Shown here one piece after another: positions 36,091 through 46,357 of a stretch of DNA of 64,000 bases. Made by a program: the position numbers and the translations under genes. Positions within the stretch are counted from its first letter, which is position 1. Every line of letters starts with the position of its first letter. This DNA is from Billgrantia azerbaijanica (lineage in GTDB: Bacteria; Pseudomonadota; Gammaproteobacteria; Pseudomonadales; Halomonadaceae). The notes below the pieces were generated by a model. The model saw only the letters and a program-made list of their open reading frames with translations, was not told the DNA's origin and searched no databases. The DNA lies in NCBI GenBank assembly GCA_004551485.1, contig SBLD01000012.1:52768-116767 (forward strand), given 5' to 3'.

Positions 36091-38061
36091 TCAGTGGCGG
36101 GCCAGCAGCGAGCCGTCATAGCGCACGTTCTTCTCGGCGGCGGTGAGCAGCGAGACGGCCTCGCTGTCGTCGCCGTTGGCCAGGCTCTCGAAGATCACCC
36201 GGTAGGTGAGCACGGCCTGGACGTAGTCGCGGGTCTCGCGGAAGGGGATGCTTTCGACGAAGAGGTCGAAGGATTCCGGGGCGTCGCGCAGCCAGCGGTC
36301 GACGCGGCCGGGGCCGGCGTTGTAGGCCGCGGCGGCCGCCAGGCGGTTGCCACGGTAGCGCTCGAGCAGGTTGCTCAGGTAGGTGCTGCCCAGGCGGATA
36401 TTGAGGGCCGGGTCGAGCACGCCATAGGGGCCCGGGTCGCCCAGCCCGAGGCGCTGGCCGACGAGGCGCGCGGTGCCCGGCATCAGCTGCATCAGCCCGC
36501 GCGCGCCGGCAGGCGAGAGGGCTTCGGGGTTGTAGGCGCTCTCGCGGCGGGCGACGCCCATCAGCAGGTAGGGGTCCACCTGCGTTTCACGGCCCCAGCG
36601 CAGGAAGTGCTCGCGGTAGGCCTCGGGGAAGCGCCACTCCAGGGCGTCCCACAGTTGCCCGGCGATGGTGGTCTGCACCAGCTTGGCGTGCCAGCCGCGG
36701 CGTGCGGCATAGTCGGCCAGCGCCCGGGCGTCCTGCGGTTCTGCGCGGGCCACGGCCGCGTACCACTCGCTGGCGGCGAGCCCCGGCTCGTCGATGCGCA
36801 GCAGCGCCTCGGTACGCTGCACGGCCGGCCAGGCGGCCACCCGCTCGCGGTCGGCGTCGGTCACGGCGTTGGGCTCCTGGTTGAGCGCATAGGGCTGGCC
36901 CAGGCGGTCGGCGGCGGCGAAGCCGAAGAAGTTGCGCTCGCTGGCCGCTGCGGCGTAGGCCTCGCGGGCCGTGGTTGGGTCGCCGAGTTGCTCCAGGGCG
37001 CGGCCCAGCCAGTACTGCCAGCGCGCCTCCCGGCGGGGCTCGTCGGGCATGCGATGCACCCAGTCGATCACCCCCTGCCAGTCGCGCTCGGCCAGCGCCG
37101 TGCGCACGCGCAGCTCGAGCAGCTCCGGCTCGGCCAGGCGCGCCACCACCTCGTCGCGCCACGCGGTGTGGGCGTCGATGTCGCGCACCAGCAGGTAGAA
37201 GGCGAGGTCGCGCTCGATGGCGTCGTGCACCGTCGGGGCGAGGTCGAGGTGCGTGGCGATCTTGCGCCACGCTTCCAGCGCGGCCTCGGTATCGGCGCGG
37301 GTGAAGCCGTGCATGGCGGCGGCGAACAGGGCGTCGCTGCCGCGGCAGTCGGGGCCGATGCAGCGCGGTACCGCGGTGATGGCGGCAAAGTCCTGCTGCA
37401 GGCGCGCCAGGGTATCGCGTGCCGCTTGCCAGCGACTGCCCAGCAGGCGCCCGAGGTAACGGACCATGCCCGCTTCCCCCTGCTGCCAGGCCAGCATCTG
37501 GCGCTCCCAGATCTCCTGCTCGCCAATCTCGCCGCGTTCGCGCAGGGCATCGAAGAGGGGATCGCAGGCGTCCGGCTGGGAGCGTCCCACGCGCCACAGC
37601 GCGCGACCGCCCTTGGCGGCGGTCTCGGGGGCCGTGTCGAGCAGCGCCGTGTAGTAGTAGCACTGGCGATGCGTGCCCTGCGGCTCGCCGTCGGCGACGC
37701 GGCGCAGCTGTCGGTGGCGGCCCGCGGCGCCGTAGCGGGCGATGGCCTGGCCGCGCAGCCACTCGGCCAGCGGCGAGTCGGCGTGGCGCTCGATGAAGTC
37801 GAGCACCGCTTCGGGGGCCAGGTTGGGCAGGCGCTCACGCAGGCGGTGGTACTCGATGTAGCCGGCCAGGGGATGGCCGTTGATCTCTGCCATGTCGATC
37901 TTCTCCCACTGCTGCGCGCGGGCGGCGTCCAGGGCCTGGCGCAGGGTGGCGTCGCCGGGCCCTTCAGGGGCGTTGGCGAGGGCGGCCGTTGTCGAGAAGA
38001 GACTGAAGGCGACCGCGGTGGACCAGGCGGCGATGCGGCGTAGCAGGGGAGAGTGGCGCAT
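36091..38061 (-). CDS. slt: Soluble lytic murein transglycosylase Slt
   Basis: The 656-residue periplasmic enzyme cleaves the MurNAc-GlcNAc bond to 1,6-anhydro products. The signal peptide is about residues 1-31 (IAAWSTAVAFSLFSTTAALA), then the long superhelical U domain and the C-terminal SLT domain with the catalytic Glu in GVARRESAYNPEALSPAGARG, followed by LMQLMPGTARLVGQRLG and AAAAYNAGPGRVDRWL. A GGAGG ribosome site precedes 38061; the open frame further upstream was rejected. It ends at the terminator at 36026-36058. Confidence 0.94.
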   Translation of the reverse strand: MRHSPLLRRIAAWSTAVAFSLFSTTAALANAPEGPGDATLRQALDAARAQQWEKIDMAEINGHPLAGYIEYHRLRERLPNLAPEAVLDFIERHADSPLAEWLRGQAIARYGAAGRHRQLRRVADGEPQGTHRQCYYYTALLDTAPETAAKGGRALWRVGRSQPDACDPLFDALRERGEIGEQEIWERQMLAWQQGEAGMVRYLGRLLGSRWQAARDTLARLQQDFAAITAVPRCIGPDCRGSDALFAAAMHGFTRADTEAALEAWRKIATHLDLAPTVHDAIERDLAFYLLVRDIDAHTAWRDEVVARLAEPELLELRVRTALAERDWQGVIDWVHRMPDEPRREARWQYWLGRALEQLGDPTTAREAYAAAASERNFFGFAAADRLGQPYALNQEPNAVTDADRERVAAWPAVQRTEALLRIDEPGLAASEWYAAVARAEPQDARALADYAARRGWHAKLVQTTIAGQLWDALEWRFPEAYREHFLRWGRETQVDPYLLMGVARRESAYNPEALSPAGARGLMQLMPGTARLVGQRLGLGDPGPYGVLDPALNIRLGSTYLSNLLERYRGNRLAAAAAYNAGPGRVDRWLRDAPESFDLFVESIPFRETRDYVQAVLTYRVIFESLANGDDSEAVSLLTAAEKNVRYDGSLLARH

Positions 38062-38265
38062 GATGTCGGCCTCCGGCGGGCGGTTCTTGTGGCCTCTGTA
38101 TCCTCGCCCATGATGGCGATCTTGAGTAGGGGCGAGCGACGACTTCTTTGGCATATTAGCGTCTTCCGTTGATAGCGAGCGCTTGCCCGCTTGCCTTGCG
38201 CAGTCGCGGTCGCTAGGCTTCGGGGGTGACGGTCAAACGATTGTTTTATCCGATGGGGAGGCAGG

Positions 38266-38784
38266 GTGAACCAGCGAGAGCCAGCCGAAGCGAATGCCGC
38301 GGTCAGTGCCGAGGCGTGGCAACGGGCGCTGACGCGCTTCGTGACCGTGATTCCCCACACCCGGGGACTGGGGCTGGAGGTGGTGGCGGTCGACCCGCCG
38401 GAGGTGCTCCTGCGCCTGCCCTGGCACGATGACCTGCTGGGCGACGCGGCGCGCGGCCTGGTGCATGGCGGCGTGCTGACCATGCTGCTCGACACCGCCT
38501 GCGGTTCGTCGGTGCTCTGTGCATTGCCGTCCCCGGAGGTGTGCCCGACCCTCGACCTGCGCGTCGACCACTACCGGCCCGCCGTGGCCGGCCAGCCGCT
38601 CTGGGTGCGGGCCCGGGCGCTGCGTGTCACGGCCTCCATGGTGTTCACCGAGGGCACGCTGTGGCAGGCGTCGGCCGAGCGGCCGGTGGCCCGCGGCATC
38701 GGCAACTTCGTGCGCCTCGGCGCGCGCAACACGCCGCCGGGGTTCGCCCGGGCGCTCTTCGCCGAGGAGGACGACCATGCTTGA
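38266..38784 (+). CDS. PaaI-type hotdog thioesterase (first of tandem pair)
   Basis: The 172-residue protein has a hotdog fold: HTRGLGLEVVAVDPPEVLLRLPW, then DAARGLVHGGVLTMLLDTACGSSV (the HGG motif with the catalytic Asp seven residues on), and PTLDLRVDHYRP. These enzymes hydrolyse acyl-CoA thioesters. The start is GTG with a GGGGAGG site. The stop overlaps the next, related gene by 8 nt, so the pair probably makes a functional unit or heteromer. Confidence 0.87.
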   Translation: MNQREPAEANAAVSAEAWQRALTRFVTVIPHTRGLGLEVVAVDPPEVLLRLPWHDDLLGDAARGLVHGGVLTMLLDTACGSSVLCALPSPEVCPTLDLRVDHYRPAVAGQPLWVRARALRVTASMVFTEGTLWQASAERPVARGIGNFVRLGARNTPPGFARALFAEEDDHA

Positions 38785-39244
38785 GGGCTTCCACGACGTG
38801 GCCTGGCTGGCCAGGACCCGCGCCGAGGGCGATGTCGCCGCCTGGCTGGCGCTGATCCCCTATGCGCGGCGCATCGGCGTCGGCGCCGCGCCCGATCCGC
38901 AGGGAGAAGGGCTGATCTTCCGGCTCGCGCCGGAAGAGGGGAACGTCGGCAACGTGTTGCTGCCAGCCCTGCATGGCGGCGTGGTGGCGGCCTTCATGGA
39001 GACCGCCGCCACCCTCGACCTGATGCTTGCCGCCCGTGAGCCGCGCCTGCCGCGCATCGTCGACTTCGCCATCGACTACCTGCGCACGGCCCGCGTCGCG
39101 CCGACCTACGCGCGCTGCGCGCTCTTGCGCGAGGGCCGGCGCCTGGCCAACGTCCACGTATCGGCCTGGCAGGCCAGCGAGGCCGAGCCGGTGGCCACGG
39201 CCCGGCTGCACTTCGTGCTGGCCACCCTCGAAGGCGATGCTTGA
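38777..39244 (+). CDS. PaaI-type hotdog thioesterase (second of tandem pair)
   Basis: The 155-residue hotdog protein has the order AWLALIPYARRIGVGAAPD, LPALHGGVVAAFMETAATLDLML (HGG and a Glu in place of the Asp) and PRIVDFAIDYLRTARVAPTYARC. The similar scaffold but different active-site acid suggests a diverged paralogue of the gene before it, with which it overlaps by 8 nt. Its TGA lies inside the sigma-32 promoter of htpG. Confidence 0.85.
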   Translation: MLEGFHDVAWLARTRAEGDVAAWLALIPYARRIGVGAAPDPQGEGLIFRLAPEEGNVGNVLLPALHGGVVAAFMETAATLDLMLAAREPRLPRIVDFAIDYLRTARVAPTYARCALLREGRRLANVHVSAWQASEAEPVATARLHFVLATLEGDA

Positions 39245-39267
39245 AATCGCCGGAGGGACCCCCATAT
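39240..39267 (+). promoter_or_regulatory. Sigma-32 heat-shock promoter of htpG
   Basis: CTTGAAA (39240-39246), a 13-nt spacer, and CCCCATAT (39260-39267) match the heat-shock consensus CTTGAAA-N(11-16)-CCCCATNT at every position. The htpG start is about 74 nt downstream. The promoter begins inside the last codons of the preceding thioesterase gene. Confidence 0.9.
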
Positions 39268-39340
39268 CGCTTGGCAGTTCATTGACGGGCGGCGCCATCG
39301 GGGCGTCGCCGCTGGTTCAAGCCATGAGGTGAAAAGGTCC

Positions 39341-41245
39341 ATGTCCACTGCCACCCGCGAGGAAACCCTCGGCTTCCAGACCGAGGTCAAGCAACTGCTG
39401 CACCTGATGATCCACTCCCTGTACTCCAACCGGGAGATCTTCCTGCGCGAGCTGATTTCCAACGGCGCCGATGCCTGCGACAAGCTGCGCTATGCCGCGC
39501 TGGACAACGATGCGCTCTACGAGGGTGACAGCGAGCTGCGCATCGAGATCGAGCACGACGGCGAGGCCGGCACCGTGACCGTGCGCGACAACGGTATCGG
39601 CATGAGCCGCGACGAGGTGATCGAGAACCTCGGCACCATCGCGCGCAGCGGTACCGCCGAGTTCCTCAAGCAGCTCACCGGCGAGCAGCAGAAGGATGCC
39701 CGGCTGATCGGCCAGTTCGGCGTGGGCTTCTACTCGAGCTTCATCGTCGCCGATGAGGTCACGGTGCGCACCCGCAAGGCCGGCACTCCCGCCGAGGAGG
39801 GCGTCGAGTGGCACTCCCGGGGCGAGGGCGAGTTCACCGTCGCCGACATCGAGTGCGAGCGCCACGGTACCGAGATCGTCCTGCACCTCAAGCCGGACGC
39901 CAAGGAGTTCGCCGACGACTTCCGCCTGCAGAACCTGGTGCGCAAGTACTCCGACCACATCGAGGTGCCGGTGCGCATGCCCAGGGTCGAGACGGCCAAG
40001 GACGAGGACGGCAACGACATCGAAGGCAGCGAGACGACCACCTGGGAGACCGTCAACGAGGCCACGGCGCTGTGGGTGCGGCCCAAGAGCGAGATCACCG
40101 ATGACGAGTACCAGGCGTTCTACAAGCACGTCGCCCATGACTTCTCGGACCCACTCACCTGGAGCCACAACAAGGTGGAAGGCAAGCTCGAGTACACGAG
40201 CCTGCTCTACGTGCCCGGGCGTGCGCCGTTCGATCTCTACGAGCGCGACGGGGCGCGCGGCGTGAAGCTCTACGTGCAGCGCGTCTTCATCATGGACGAC
40301 GCCGAGCAGTTCCTGCCGCTCTATCTGCGCTTCATCAAGGGCGTGCTCGACACTCGCGAGCTCTCGCTCAACGTCTCCCGCGAGCTGCTGCAGCAGGATC
40401 CCAAGGTCGAGAAGATCAAGAGCGCGCTTACCAAGCGGGCGCTGGACATGCTGAAAAAGCTGGCCAAGGACAAGGAGGCCTACCAGACCTTCTGGAACAT
40501 CTTCGGCAGCGTGCTCAAGGAAGGACCGGCGGAGGATTTCGCCAACCGCGAGAAGATCGCCGGCCTGCTGCGCTTCTCCACCACCCACACCGACAGCGCC
40601 ACCCAGGACCAGTCGCTGGCCGACTACGTCGAGCGCATGAAGGAGGGGCAGCAGAAGATCTACTACATCGTCGCCGACGGCTTCAACGCGGCCAAGTCGA
40701 GCCCGCACCTGGAGATCTTCCGCAAGAAGGGCATCGAGGTGCTGCTGCTGCACGACCGCATCGACGAGTGGCTGATGAGTCACCTCCACGAGTTCGACGG
40801 CAAGGCGTTCGTCGACGTGGCCAAGGGCGACCTGGACCTCGGCGAGATCGAGGGCGAGGAGGAGAAGAAGGCCCAGGAGGAGACCGCCAAGGCCAAGGAA
40901 GACCTCGTCAAGCGCGCCAAGGAGGCGCTCGGCGATGCCGTGCAGGAGGTCAAGATCACCCATCGCCTGACCGACTCGCCCGCCTGCGTGGTGCTGCCGG
41001 AGCACGAGATGGGCTACCAGATGCGTCGCATCATGGAGGCCGCCGGCCAGAAACTGCCCGAGGTGAAGCCGATCCTCGAACTCAATCCCGGGCATGACCT
41101 GGTGGCACGCCTCGAGGCGGCCGAGGGCGAGGGCTTCAGCGATCTGGCCCATGTGCTGCTCGACCAGGCGATCATCGCCGAGGGCGGCCAGCTCGACGAC
41201 CCGGCTGCTTACGTCAAGCGGCTCAACGCCCTGCTGACCGCCTGA
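39341..41245 (+). CDS. htpG: Molecular chaperone HtpG (Hsp90)
   Basis: The 634-residue cytosolic Hsp90 has the GHKL ATPase domain: [23 protein letters not shown]-like [25 protein letters not shown] and [15 protein letters not shown]. The middle domain has [32 protein letters not shown], followed by LNVSRELLQ, and the C-terminal dimerisation domain. A GTG 12 nt upstream is also in frame, but the ATG at 39341 gives the family-like [13 protein letters not shown]. It is driven by the sigma-32 promoter directly upstream. Confidence 0.97.
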   Translation: MSTATREETLGFQTEVKQLLHLMIHSLYSNREIFLRELISNGADACDKLRYAALDNDALYEGDSELRIEIEHDGEAGTVTVRDNGIGMSRDEVIENLGTIARSGTAEFLKQLTGEQQKDARLIGQFGVGFYSSFIVADEVTVRTRKAGTPAEEGVEWHSRGEGEFTVADIECERHGTEIVLHLKPDAKEFADDFRLQNLVRKYSDHIEVPVRMPRVETAKDEDGNDIEGSETTTWETVNEATALWVRPKSEITDDEYQAFYKHVAHDFSDPLTWSHNKVEGKLEYTSLLYVPGRAPFDLYERDGARGVKLYVQRVFIMDDAEQFLPLYLRFIKGVLDTRELSLNVSRELLQQDPKVEKIKSALTKRALDMLKKLAKDKEAYQTFWNIFGSVLKEGPAEDFANREKIAGLLRFSTTHTDSATQDQSLADYVERMKEGQQKIYYIVADGFNAAKSSPHLEIFRKKGIEVLLLHDRIDEWLMSHLHEFDGKAFVDVAKGDLDLGEIEGEEEKKAQEETAKAKEDLVKRAKEALGDAVQEVKITHRLTDSPACVVLPEHEMGYQMRRIMEAAGQKLPEVKPILELNPGHDLVARLEAAEGEGFSDLAHVLLDQAIIAEGGQLDDPAAYVKRLNALLTA

Positions 41246-41290
41246 ACCATGCCGATTCGGGCGTCGCGACGTCGGCGCTCAATCCCCCTG

Positions 41291-41310
41291 CGGCCGCCTT
41301 CGGGCGGCCG
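41291..41310 (+). terminator. UUCG-capped hairpin after htpG
   Basis: CGGCCGCC-TTCG-GGCGGCCG forms an 8-bp stem with a very stable UUCG tetraloop, 46 nt after the htpG stop. No T-run follows. Probably terminator or 3'-end stabiliser. Confidence 0.6.
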
Positions 41311-41497
41311 TCACGCATCCGGAATCTGTCCTTGTCGTTAACGTCAACGCACCCGCTTCTCCCGAATTTTCAGCCGGATAGTGCTACCTTCGGGGGCCGT
41401 TGTCGATACGTTTGGCGGTTGTGCAATGCGGTATCGTCAGGTATGAATACCCGGATTAACCTATGCAAGATTTCAATAACCATAAGGGAGATCCAAC

Positions 41498-43069
41498 GTG
41501 AAGATTGGTGCACCCAAGGAGCTCGCCAAAGGAGAGGCGCGCGTCGCGCTGACCCCTGACAGCGCGCAGTTCATCCAGAAGCTAGGACACGACTGCCTGA
41601 TCGAATCGGGGGCCGGTGTCGCCGCCGGGTTCGACGACGACGCCTACCGCCAGGCCGGCGTCAGCGTGGTCGACGGCGCGGAGGCGCTGTGGTCCGAGGC
41701 CGAGGTGGTGATCAAGGTTCGTGAGCCCAGCGAAGCGGAGGTCGAGCGCCTGCGCGAGGGACAGACCCTGATCAGCTTCTTCTGGCCGGCCCAGAACGAG
41801 GCGCTGCTCGAGCAGTGCCGGGCCAAGGGCGCGACCGTGGTCGCCATGGACATGGTGCCGCGCATCTCGCGGGCCCAGAAGATGGACGCCCTGTCGTCCA
41901 TGGCCAATATCGCCGGCTATCGCGCGGTGATCGAGGCAGGCAACAACTTCGGCCGCTTCTTTACCGGCCAGGTGACCGCCGCCGGCAAGGTGCCGCCGGC
42001 CAAGGTGCTGGTGGTCGGCGCCGGCGTGGCGGGGCTCGCCGCCATCGGTACCGCGACCAGCCTGGGCGCCGTGGTGCGCGCCTTCGACGTGCGCCCCGAG
42101 GTGGCCGAGCAGATCGAGTCCATGGGCGCCGAGTTCCTGTTCCTGGACTTCGATGAAGCCGAGGACGGCTCGGAGAGCGGCGGCTACGCCAAGCCCTCCA
42201 GCCCCGAGTTCCGCGAGAAGCAGCTGGCGCTGTTCCGCGAACAGGCCCCGGATGTCGACATCGTCATTACCACGGCGCTGATTCCCGGCCGGCCGGCGCC
42301 CAAGCTGTGGCTCGAGGACATGGTCAAGGCGATGAAGCCCGGCTCGGTGATCGTCGACCTGGCCGCCGAGAAAGGCGGCAACTGCGATCTGACCGTGCCG
42401 GATGAGCGCGTGGTGACCGACAATGGTGTGGTGGTGGTGGGCTACACCGACTTCCCCTCGCGGATGGCCACCCAGTCCTCGCTGCTCTACGCCACCAACG
42501 TCCGCCACATGCTCACCGACATGACGCCGGAGAAGGATGGCCGGATCGTCCACGACATGGAGGACGACGTCATCCGCGGTGCCACGGTGACTCACGCCGG
42601 CGAGATCACCTTCCCCCCGCCGCCGCCCAAGGTGAAGGCGATCGCCGCCGCCAAGCCCAAGCCCAAGGAGAAGGAGCCGACGCCGGAGGAGAAGAAGGCC
42701 GCCGAGCACGCCGCCTTCAAGGAGCAGACCAAGCGTCAGGTGACGATGCTCGGCGTCGGCGGTGCGCTGATGCTGTTGCTCGGCCAGGTGGCCCCGACGT
42801 CGTTCATGCAGCACTTCATCGTCTTCGCGCTGGCCTGCTTCGTCGGCTTCCAGGTGATCTGGAACGTCAGCCACTCGCTGCACACGCCGCTGATGGCGGT
42901 GACCAATGCCATCTCCAGCATCGTCATTCTCGGGGCGATCCTGCAGATCGGATCGGGCAGTGTCCTGGTGGCGCTGCTGGCGGCGATCTCGGTGCTGATC
43001 GCCTCCATTAATATCGTCGGCGGCTTCCAGGTGACGCGCCGGATGCTCGCCATGTTCCAGAAATCGTAA
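41498..43069 (+). CDS. pntA: NAD(P) transhydrogenase subunit alpha
   Basis: PntA with PntB forms the proton-translocating transhydrogenase that makes NADPH from NADH using the proton gradient. The 523-residue protein begins [20 protein letters not shown] and carries the NAD-binding domain ([23 protein letters not shown]) and the [20 protein letters not shown] block. After a charged linker ([21 protein letters not shown]) come about four membrane helices, so the two halves that some bacteria split as PntAA and PntAB are fused here. The start is GTG with an AGGGAG site. pntB follows after 16 nt. Confidence 0.95.
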   Translation: MKIGAPKELAKGEARVALTPDSAQFIQKLGHDCLIESGAGVAAGFDDDAYRQAGVSVVDGAEALWSEAEVVIKVREPSEAEVERLREGQTLISFFWPAQNEALLEQCRAKGATVVAMDMVPRISRAQKMDALSSMANIAGYRAVIEAGNNFGRFFTGQVTAAGKVPPAKVLVVGAGVAGLAAIGTATSLGAVVRAFDVRPEVAEQIESMGAEFLFLDFDEAEDGSESGGYAKPSSPEFREKQLALFREQAPDVDIVITTALIPGRPAPKLWLEDMVKAMKPGSVIVDLAAEKGGNCDLTVPDERVVTDNGVVVVGYTDFPSRMATQSSLLYATNVRHMLTDMTPEKDGRIVHDMEDDVIRGATVTHAGEITFPPPPPKVKAIAAAKPKPKEKEPTPEEKKAAEHAAFKEQTKRQVTMLGVGGALMLLLGQVAPTSFMQHFIVFALACFVGFQVIWNVSHSLHTPLMAVTNAISSIVILGAILQIGSGSVLVALLAAISVLIASINIVGGFQVTRRMLAMFQKS

Positions 43070-43085
43070 GCGGCGGAGACACGAC

Positions 43086-44528
43086 ATGTTGGGTCAAGGA
43101 TTCGTATCTGCCGCGGCGATCGCGGCGAGTGTACTGTTCATCCTCTCTCTGGGGGGGTTGAGCAATCAGGAAAAGGCCAAGCGGGCGGTGTGGTACGGCA
43201 TCGTCGGCATGGCCGTGGCGGTGGCCTTCACCGCGCTGGGGCCGGGTATCGGCGGCTACTGGTGGATGCTGCCGATGATGATCGTCGGCGCGGTGATCGG
43301 TGCCTACGTGGCCAAGAAGGTCGAGATGACCGAGATGCCGCAGCTGGTGGCGGCACTGCACAGCTTCGTCGGTCTGGCCGCGGTGTTCGTGGGCTGGAAT
43401 GCTGATCTGGAACGGCGCCGGGTGCTGGCGGTCCAGGCGCTGGAGGCCGGTACTGAGGAGTTCTCGGCCTTCGCCGCCCTGGTGGCGCACAAGACCCCGG
43501 CCGAGCTCACCTTCCTGCAGATCGAGGTGGTGCTGGGCGTGTTCATCGGTGCGGTGACCTTCACCGGGTCGGTGATCGCCTTCGGCAAGCTGGCCGGAAA
43601 GGTGGACAGCAAGCCGCGCAAGCTGCCCGGCGGGCATATGCTCAACGCGGGGGCCGCGGCGCTGTCGCTGTTGCTGGCCATCCTCTACCTCAACGGCGCC
43701 GGCTTCTGGACGCTGCTGCTGATGTCGCTGCTGGCCTTCTTCATCGGCTATCACCTGATCATGGGCATCGGTGGCGCCGACATGCCGGTGGTGGTGTCGA
43801 TGCTCAACAGCTACTCGGGCTGGGCCGCCGCAGCCATCGGCTTCACCCTCTCCAACGACTTGCTGATCGTCACCGGCGCCCTGGTGGGCTCCTCCGGTGC
43901 CATCCTGTCGTACATCATGTGCAAGGCGATGAACCGCAACTTCATCAGCGTCATCCTCGGCGGCTTCGGTGGCAGCCAGGGGCCGGTGGCGGAGATCGAG
44001 GGGGAACAGGTGGCCATCGACGCCAGCGGCGTGGCGGCGGCGCTCAACGACGCCGACAGCGTCATCATCGTGCCGGGCTACGGCATGGCGGTGGCCCAGG
44101 CGCAGAATGCCGTCAGTGAGCTGGTGCGCAAGCTGCGTGCCGCCGGCAAGCAGGTGCGTTTCGGTATCCACCCGGTGGCCGGCCGCTTGCCCGGGCACAT
44201 GAACGTGCTGCTCGCCGAGGCCAAGGTGCCCTACGACATCGTGCTGGAGATGGACGAGATCAACGGCGACTTCCCCGAGACCGATGCGGTGATCGTCATC
44301 GGCTCCAACGACATCGTCAATCCGGCCGCCCAGGAGGACCCCAACAGCCCCATCGCCGGTATGCCGGTGCTCGAGGTGTGGAAGGCCAAGCACGTCTTCG
44401 TGTCCAAGCGCGGCCAGGGTACCGGCTATTCGGGCATCGAGAACCCGCTGTTCTTCAAGGAGAACACGCGGATGTTCTACGGCGACGCGCGGGAGAGCAT
44501 CGACTCGCTGCTGCCGCTGATCGACTGA
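43086..44528 (+). CDS. pntB: NAD(P) transhydrogenase subunit beta
   Basis: The 480-residue subunit has about eight to nine N-terminal membrane helices carrying the proton path ([40 protein letters not shown]) and a C-terminal NADP(H)-binding domain ([57 protein letters not shown]). Motifs and length match the family. Transcription ends at the double hairpin at 44534-44609. Confidence 0.96.
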   Translation: MLGQGFVSAAAIAASVLFILSLGGLSNQEKAKRAVWYGIVGMAVAVAFTALGPGIGGYWWMLPMMIVGAVIGAYVAKKVEMTEMPQLVAALHSFVGLAAVFVGWNADLERRRVLAVQALEAGTEEFSAFAALVAHKTPAELTFLQIEVVLGVFIGAVTFTGSVIAFGKLAGKVDSKPRKLPGGHMLNAGAAALSLLLAILYLNGAGFWTLLLMSLLAFFIGYHLIMGIGGADMPVVVSMLNSYSGWAAAAIGFTLSNDLLIVTGALVGSSGAILSYIMCKAMNRNFISVILGGFGGSQGPVAEIEGEQVAIDASGVAAALNDADSVIIVPGYGMAVAQAQNAVSELVRKLRAAGKQVRFGIHPVAGRLPGHMNVLLAEAKVPYDIVLEMDEINGDFPETDAVIVIGSNDIVNPAAQEDPNSPIAGMPVLEVWKAKHVFVSKRGQGTGYSGIENPLFFKENTRMFYGDARESIDSLLPLID

Positions 44529-44533
44529 GCCAA

Positions 44534-44609
44534 GCCCCGGGCCATCGCCCGCCCGGGGCCTGATCGCGACGCCCTCGCCGTGGGATCCTCCCTCGTCGAG
44601 GGCGTTTTT
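44534..44609 (+). terminator. Double hairpin with T-run after pntB
   Basis: A GCCCCGGGC / GCCCGGGGC hairpin (44534-44559) is followed by a second stem ACGCCCTCG / CGAGGGCGT (44569-44605) ending in TTTTT, a convincing rho-independent terminator. Confidence 0.85.
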
Positions 44610-44648
44610 CGTTACACTTCCCGCTCACCTACTTGTTTCGGGACGACC

Positions 44649-45734
44649 ATGTCAGATCAACCCATGCGCGTGGCGGTGCTGGGCGGCGGCAGTTTCGGCA
44701 CGGCGCTGGCCAGCATCGCGGCCGACAACGGTGCGGTGGTGCGCCAGTGGCTGCGCGATGCCGCATTGGCCGAGCAGATCAACCGCGACCATCGCAACGC
44801 GCGCTACCTGCCCGACTTCGTCATCAACCCGGCGGTCCATGCCGCAAACGACATGGCCGAGGTGCTCGAAGGCGCCGAACTGGTGCTGGTGGCGATCCCC
44901 TCCAAGGCCTTTCGCGATGTGATACGCCAGGCGCGTCCCTGGCTGCATTCCGAGCAGATCCTGGTCAGCACCACCAAGGGCATCCAGGAAGAGGGCTTCA
45001 AGCTGATGACCCAGATCCTCGAGGAGGAGACGGGCTTCACGCACCTCGGCGTCATCTCCGGCCCCAACCTGGCCACCGAGATCGCCCAGAAGCAGCTCAC
45101 CGCCACGGTGGTGGCCAGCGACGATGCCCTGACGCGGACCCGCGTGCAGCAGGCGCTGGGCTGCGACTACTTCCGCGTCTATGCCAGCAACGACCGCTAC
45201 GGGGTGGAGCTGGGCGGGGCGTTGAAGAACATCTACGCCATCGCCGCCGGCATGGCCGCGGCGCTGGGCATGGGCGAGAACACCCGCAGCATGCTGATGA
45301 CCCGGGCGCTCGCCGAGATGGGCCGTTTCGCCGTGGCGCGCGGCGCCAACCCCATGACCTTCCTCGGACTGGCCGGCGTCGGCGATCTGATCGTCACCTG
45401 CTCATCGAGCCTGTCGCGCAACTACCGGGTGGGCCAGGCGCTGGGCGAGGGCAAGTCCCTGGACGAGGCCGTCGCCGCCCTGGGCCAGGTGGCCGAAGGC
45501 GTCAACACCGTGCGCCTGGTGCGCGACAAGGCGCGCGAGGAGGGCGTCTACATGCCGCTCGCCGAGGGGCTCTACCAGGTGCTTTTCGAAGGTGTGCCGC
45601 CGCGCGAGATGGCGCGCATGCTGATGCGCGGCGAGCAGAGCAGCGACGTGGAGTTCGTGCTTTCCCGCGAGGACGTGCAGCAGGCCCACCGCCGCGTCGA
45701 GGCCCGCGACGACCGGGAGGGCCGCGATGAGTGA
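44649..45734 (+). CDS. gpsA: Glycerol-3-phosphate dehydrogenase [NAD(P)+]
   Basis: GpsA reduces dihydroxyacetone phosphate to sn-glycerol 3-phosphate for phospholipid synthesis. The 361-residue protein has the nucleotide-binding [14 protein letters not shown] near the N-terminus, the STTKGIQ block, [11 protein letters not shown] and the catalytic-lysine region [16 protein letters not shown], then [25 protein letters not shown]. The ATG at 44649 lies 40 nt after the pntB terminator; the frame is open upstream through it. The gene overlaps sixA by 8 nt. Confidence 0.96.
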   Translation: MSDQPMRVAVLGGGSFGTALASIAADNGAVVRQWLRDAALAEQINRDHRNARYLPDFVINPAVHAANDMAEVLEGAELVLVAIPSKAFRDVIRQARPWLHSEQILVSTTKGIQEEGFKLMTQILEEETGFTHLGVISGPNLATEIAQKQLTATVVASDDALTRTRVQQALGCDYFRVYASNDRYGVELGGALKNIYAIAAGMAAALGMGENTRSMLMTRALAEMGRFAVARGANPMTFLGLAGVGDLIVTCSSSLSRNYRVGQALGEGKSLDEAVAALGQVAEGVNTVRLVRDKAREEGVYMPLAEGLYQVLFEGVPPREMARMLMRGEQSSDVEFVLSREDVQQAHRRVEARDDREGRDE

Positions 45735-46209
45735 CCCCTTGCTGATCATGCGCCACGGCGAGGCGGCGCCGGGGCATCCCGATATCTCCCGCGAGCTCAC
45801 GGCGCGCGGGCATGCAGAGGTAGCGCGCGTGGCGAGTTGGCTGGCCCAGCGCGACGACCTCGCGCGGCTGCGCCTGGTCGCCAGTCCCTTCGTGCGCGCC
45901 CAGCAGACGGCCGCGCCGATCGCCGCCGCCCTGGGGATCGCGCTCGAGACGCAGCCGATGCTCACCCCGGACGATGCGCCGGCGGCAGTCGTCGACTGGC
46001 TGCTTACCGAACCCGACGACCGGCCGCTGCTGCTGGTCAGCCACATGCCTCTGGTGGGGGCGCTGACGGGCCTGCTGGTGGAAGGCCGTGCCGACCGCGG
46101 TGTGGGCTTTGCCACCGCGACCGTCGCCGAACTCGCGGGTGACGTACGCGCCGCCGGCTGCCTGCGACTCGCTCGCTTCACGTCCCCGGCCGATCTGGCC
46201 AGACCGTGA
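45727..46209 (+). CDS. sixA: Phosphohistidine phosphatase SixA
   Basis: The 160-residue member of the histidine-phosphatase superfamily has the catalytic RHG in [20 protein letters not shown] and the second catalytic His in [13 protein letters not shown]. SixA removes phosphate from phosphohistidine on HPt domains or PTS proteins. It overlaps gpsA by 8 nt, the same pairing as in Pseudomonas. Confidence 0.92.
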   Translation: MSDPLLIMRHGEAAPGHPDISRELTARGHAEVARVASWLAQRDDLARLRLVASPFVRAQQTAAPIAAALGIALETQPMLTPDDAPAAVVDWLLTEPDDRPLLLVSHMPLVGALTGLLVEGRADRGVGFATATVAELAGDVRAAGCLRLARFTSPADLARP

Positions 46210-46357
46210 CGGCACGAGCCGAGAAGACGGGCCATGAGTGTCATCGTCAATGACCGTGTCTTCGTGAAATAGCGTGCCCACGCCACCCCCATGCCGAGCA
46301 ACGCCTTCGGCGAGGGCGGTGGCCCGCAGCCGTGCGAGGTGGTCGAGGAGACCCGGG

